A stretch of DNA of 64,000 nucleotides. Source: Flavobacteriaceae bacterium (GTDB lineage Bacteria; Bacteroidota; Bacteroidia; Flavobacteriales; Flavobacteriaceae). Shown here piece after piece: positions 61,695 to 64,000 of the stretch. The stretch spans positions 1 through 64,000 of the forward strand of contig JALSVQ010000017.1 in NCBI GenBank assembly GCA_027073495.1. The letters are read 5' to 3'. The notes below the pieces were generated by a model. The model worked only from the letters and a program-made list of their open reading frames with translations. It was not told where the DNA came from and searched no databases. The position numbers were made by a program, and so were the translations under genes. Every line of letters begins with the position of its first letter. The stretch's first letter is position 1.

Positions 61695-62708
61695 CTAAAC
61701 AGCATCTCCTTTTATGGCTGCAGTTATTTTTTCTTCTAGTTCATCCATTAGATCTGGATTTTCTTTGATTAGATTTTTTACAGCATCACGACCTTGTCCT
61801 AACTTGGTATCACCATAGCTAAACCACGAACCGCTTTTTTTGATAATGTTTAAATCTACACCAATATCTAATATTTCTCCTACTTTAGAAATACCTTCAC
61901 CATACATAATATCAAATTCGGTCAAACGGAAAGGCGGCGCCACTTTGTTTTTAACAATTTTTACACGTGTTTTATTACCTTTTACTTCACCATCGGTACT
62001 TTTTATTTGTGTAGAACGGCGAATGTCAATACGAATAGAAGCATAAAATTTTAATGCATTACCTCCAGTTGTTGTTTCTGGGTTTCCAAACATTACACCT
62101 ATCTTTTCACGTAATTGGTTAATAAATATAACCGTACACTTGGTTTTGCTTATTGAACCAGTAAGTTTTCGCAATGCTTGTGACATCAAACGGGCGTGTA
62201 ACCCCATTTTTGAATCACCCATTTCGCCTTCTATCTCACTTTTTGGTGTTAATGCAGCTACCGAGTCAATCACTACAATATCTATTGCTCCAGAACGAAT
62301 CAAATTATCTACAATTTCAAGTGCTTGCTCTCCATTATCAGGTTGTGAAATAATCAAATTGTCTACATCAATACCTAGATTTTGTGCATAATAACGGTCA
62401 AAGGCGTGTTCTGCGTCTATAAACGCTGCGATACCTCCTTGTTTTTGTGCTTCTGCAATGGCATGCAAGGTTAAGGTAGTTTTACCCGAAGATTCTGGAC
62501 CGTATATTTCTATTACACGACCTCTAGGATATCCTCCAACACCAAGTGCTAAATCTAGCCCAAGTGATCCCGAAGGGATAACATCTACTTCTACCACTGG
62601 CGCATCGCCCATTTTCATTACGGTACCTTTACCATAAGTTTTATCGAGTTTGTCTAAGGTTAATTTTAGTGCTTTTAATTTTGCTTCTTTTTCTTTGTCC
62701 GTGCTCAT
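61695..62708 (-). CDS. recA: Recombinase RecA
   Basis: 337 residues. Walker A 'GPESSGKTT', Walker B '[12 protein letters not shown]', loops '[22 protein letters not shown]' (in part) and '[17 protein letters not shown]', C-terminal acidic-lysine tail shortened. Full-length for Bacteroidota. Forms the ATP-dependent filament on single-stranded DNA for recombination and SOS signalling. No SOS box is evident upstream by eye. It follows the saccharopine dehydrogenase family gene on the same strand, with a 65-base gap. Confidence 0.99.
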   Translation of the reverse strand: MSTDKEKEAKLKALKLTLDKLDKTYGKGTVMKMGDAPVVEVDVIPSGSLGLDLALGVGGYPRGRVIEIYGPESSGKTTLTLHAIAEAQKQGGIAAFIDAEHAFDRYYAQNLGIDVDNLIISQPDNGEQALEIVDNLIRSGAIDIVVIDSVAALTPKSEIEGEMGDSKMGLHARLMSQALRKLTGSISKTKCTVIFINQLREKIGVMFGNPETTTGGNALKFYASIRIDIRRSTQIKSTDGEVKGNKTRVKIVKNKVAPPFRLTEFDIMYGEGISKVGEILDIGVDLNIIKKSGSWFSYGDTKLGQGRDAVKNLIKENPDLMDELEEKITAAIKGDAV

Positions 62709-62773
62709 TTTTCTGTATTTATTTATGGTGCAAGTTACTAATTTATTTAATGCCTTTTTATACTGTTGATAAA

Positions 62774-64000
62774 TTATAAATTCAAATGATTATAACCTAA
62801 GTATGGTAGTGTCTCTTCTTTAAAAACAACACCATAATCTTCCAATTCTTTTAGTATTGGAGTGTAAACCTCTTTACTTATTGGCAGTTGCACTCCTGGT
62901 GTTTTTATTTTTTTATTTAAAATATGTAATGTTGCCATTGCCACAGGAAGCCCTACGGTTTTAGCCATAGCAGTGTAGGTTTGATCATCGCCAATAACAA
63001 CCATTTTGGAGTCTATTTGTCGTTTTTCGCCATCAATTTTGTAGCCAAATTTATGATACATCACTATCATATCTTTATCAGTTTCTTGCAATGTCCATTT
63101 GTCCATCAGTATTTTTTGAAGGACTTGTGCTGGTGTAGCATCTTTGAGTCCTACAATTTTATTAGGGTTAAAAATATCAAGTTCAAGTAATTTATCCCAG
63201 ATAATATCATCTTGTTCAATTCTTAAATAATGACGCAATTTTAACTCCACAGAATCTGTTGGACTATAAGGTAAAAATGAATTGATAAATGAACGATAGC
63301 TCATAGTTTCTGTATTTTCCATTATATAAGAATCATCGGTAACACCGAGTTGCACAAAGATATTCCAAGCACGTGAGTAGCCGACGCGTCGTATAGTACC
63401 ACGATATAAGGTAGGAATATTATCCAAACCATAAATAGAACGGTATTTTAATGAATCCCGATTTGCTAGAGCTTCAAATTTACCATAACCTTCTACTTCC
63501 AAAAATTCTGTTCGTCTAAATAAGCGGTGGTATGGTATATATTTATATTGTCCTTCTTGAATGAATTTGGCAGCACCTCCTTGACCTGCTACGACTACAT
63601 TACGAGGGTTCCAAGTGAATTTATAATGCCATAAATTATCATCACTCTCAGGGGCAACCAAGCCGCCTGTAAATGATTCAAAGAGTATAAGCTCTGCGCC
63701 ACGATCACGGATTCTATCGATAACCTGCATAGCACTCATATGATCAATGCCTGGGTCAAGTCCTATTTCGTTCATAAAGACGAGCCCTTTAGCTTTTACC
63801 TCTTCATCTAATGCCATTAATTCATCAGAAATATAAGAAGCCGTCACGAGACTTTTTGAAAACGCTACACAGTCTTTGGCTACATTGAGGTGAAAACGAG
63901 CTGGAAGCATAGAGATAACTATTGAAGCATTTTTTATAGCTTTTTGTCTTGCACTTTCATCAAAGATATCTAAGATGAAGGCTTCACCATTTGGGTGATT
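62774..64000 (-). CDS. Saccharopine dehydrogenase family protein, 5' end beyond window
   Basis: The frame stays open from the stop at 62774 through the right edge; the ATG at 63910 is internal, because residues upstream ([31 protein letters not shown]) continue the Rossmann domain of the family. About 409 residues are present; the missing N-terminus should hold the NAD(P)-binding 'GAG' motif. The C-terminal domain is typical ('[14 protein letters not shown]', '[14 protein letters not shown]', '[15 protein letters not shown]'). It may act in lysine metabolism, but flavobacterial members next to recA have not, to my knowledge, been tested. Confidence 0.88.
   Translation of the reverse strand, partial: NHPNGEAFILDIFDESARQKAIKNASIVISMLPARFHLNVAKDCVAFSKSLVTASYISDELMALDEEVKAKGLVFMNEIGLDPGIDHMSAMQVIDRIRDRGAELILFESFTGGLVAPESDDNLWHYKFTWNPRNVVVAGQGGAAKFIQEGQYKYIPYHRLFRRTEFLEVEGYGKFEALANRDSLKYRSIYGLDNIPTLYRGTIRRVGYSRAWNIFVQLGVTDDSYIMENTETMSYRSFINSFLPYSPTDSVELKLRHYLRIEQDDIIWDKLLELDIFNPNKIVGLKDATPAQVLQKILMDKWTLQETDKDMIVMYHKFGYKIDGEKRQIDSKMVVIGDDQTYTAMAKTVGLPVAMATLHILNKKIKTPGVQLPISKEVYTPILKELEDYGVVFKEETLPYLGYNHLNL

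Noticed and set aside
1-64000. Insertion sequence, prophage, CRISPR array, rRNA or integrated element
   Set aside because: No transposase, integrase, phage structural gene, repeat-spacer array or rRNA sequence was found on either strand; gene order looks like stable chromosome.

Overview
The window comes from a low-GC (roughly one third G+C) member of the Bacteroidota, almost certainly Flavobacteriaceae. The evidence is GldH, a type IX secretion sorting domain, a TonB receptor paired with a DUF4249 lipoprotein, eukaryote-like class Ia ribonucleotide reductase, a Sec-type (clade II) NosZ, a flavobacterial threonine dehydrogenase, many short lipoproteins and many copies of the Bacteroidota -7 promoter element TAnnTTTG. 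It is ordinary chromosome: I see no insertion sequence, prophage, CRISPR array or rRNA. One tRNA (Gln, TTG) is present.

Layout. 1-1.6 kb (-): an arrestin-fold membrane protein (cut by the edge) translationally coupled to a small P-loop ATPase. 1.65-4.5 kb (-): a GIN-domain lipoprotein, PadR repressor and PspC-domain protein behind a promoter carrying a perfect inverted repeat. 4.8-8.3 kb (+): DUF4836 lipoprotein, ABC ATPase and FtsX-like permease in an overlapping operon. 8.4-15.7 kb (+): nitrous oxide reduction, with fasciclin lipoprotein, cytochrome c, NosZ, a membrane protein, NosL, NosD, NosF and NosY. 15.8-23.9 kb: two beta-barrel proteins, a SpoU-type methyltransferase, a cytidine deaminase remnant, a DUF1573 protein, a membrane-bound LuxR-type regulator, AsnS, an SPFH protein, L27 and an extended L21. 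24.2-27 kb (-): 2-oxoacid:ferredoxin oxidoreductase. 27.1-31.1 kb: a LysE-type exporter between a decayed and an intact DUF3570 3' end, then a tight thioredoxin-ApbE-DUF4266-DUF3570 operon. 31.3-34.5 kb (+): TonB receptor and DUF4249 partner. 34.5-40.1 kb (-): DinB, a large secreted BNR-repeat protein, a SnoaL-like gene broken by one nonsense codon, and a lipoprotein. 40.2-41.5 kb (+): threonine dehydrogenase and FolB. 41.6-45 kb (-): two M16 peptidase-family proteins. 45.2-52.4 kb: an ABC-F protein, then nrdB-nrdA-dgt (-) and tRNA-Gln. 52.4-56.5 kb (-): RicT-like protein, GldH, PBP1A. 56.7-64 kb: membrane pyrophosphatase, a small barrel protein, an ECF sigma factor with a dual-membrane anti-sigma protein, RecA, and a saccharopine dehydrogenase family protein cut by the right edge.

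The points most worth a second look are the ApbE/thioredoxin/DUF4266/DUF3570 operon, the arrestin-ATPase pair, the PadR operator, the sigma/dual-membrane anti-sigma pair, the L21 fusion, and three decayed genes (cytidine deaminase, SnoaL-like, DUF3570 copy). Functions are assigned by recognising motifs and family features by eye; no database search was run.
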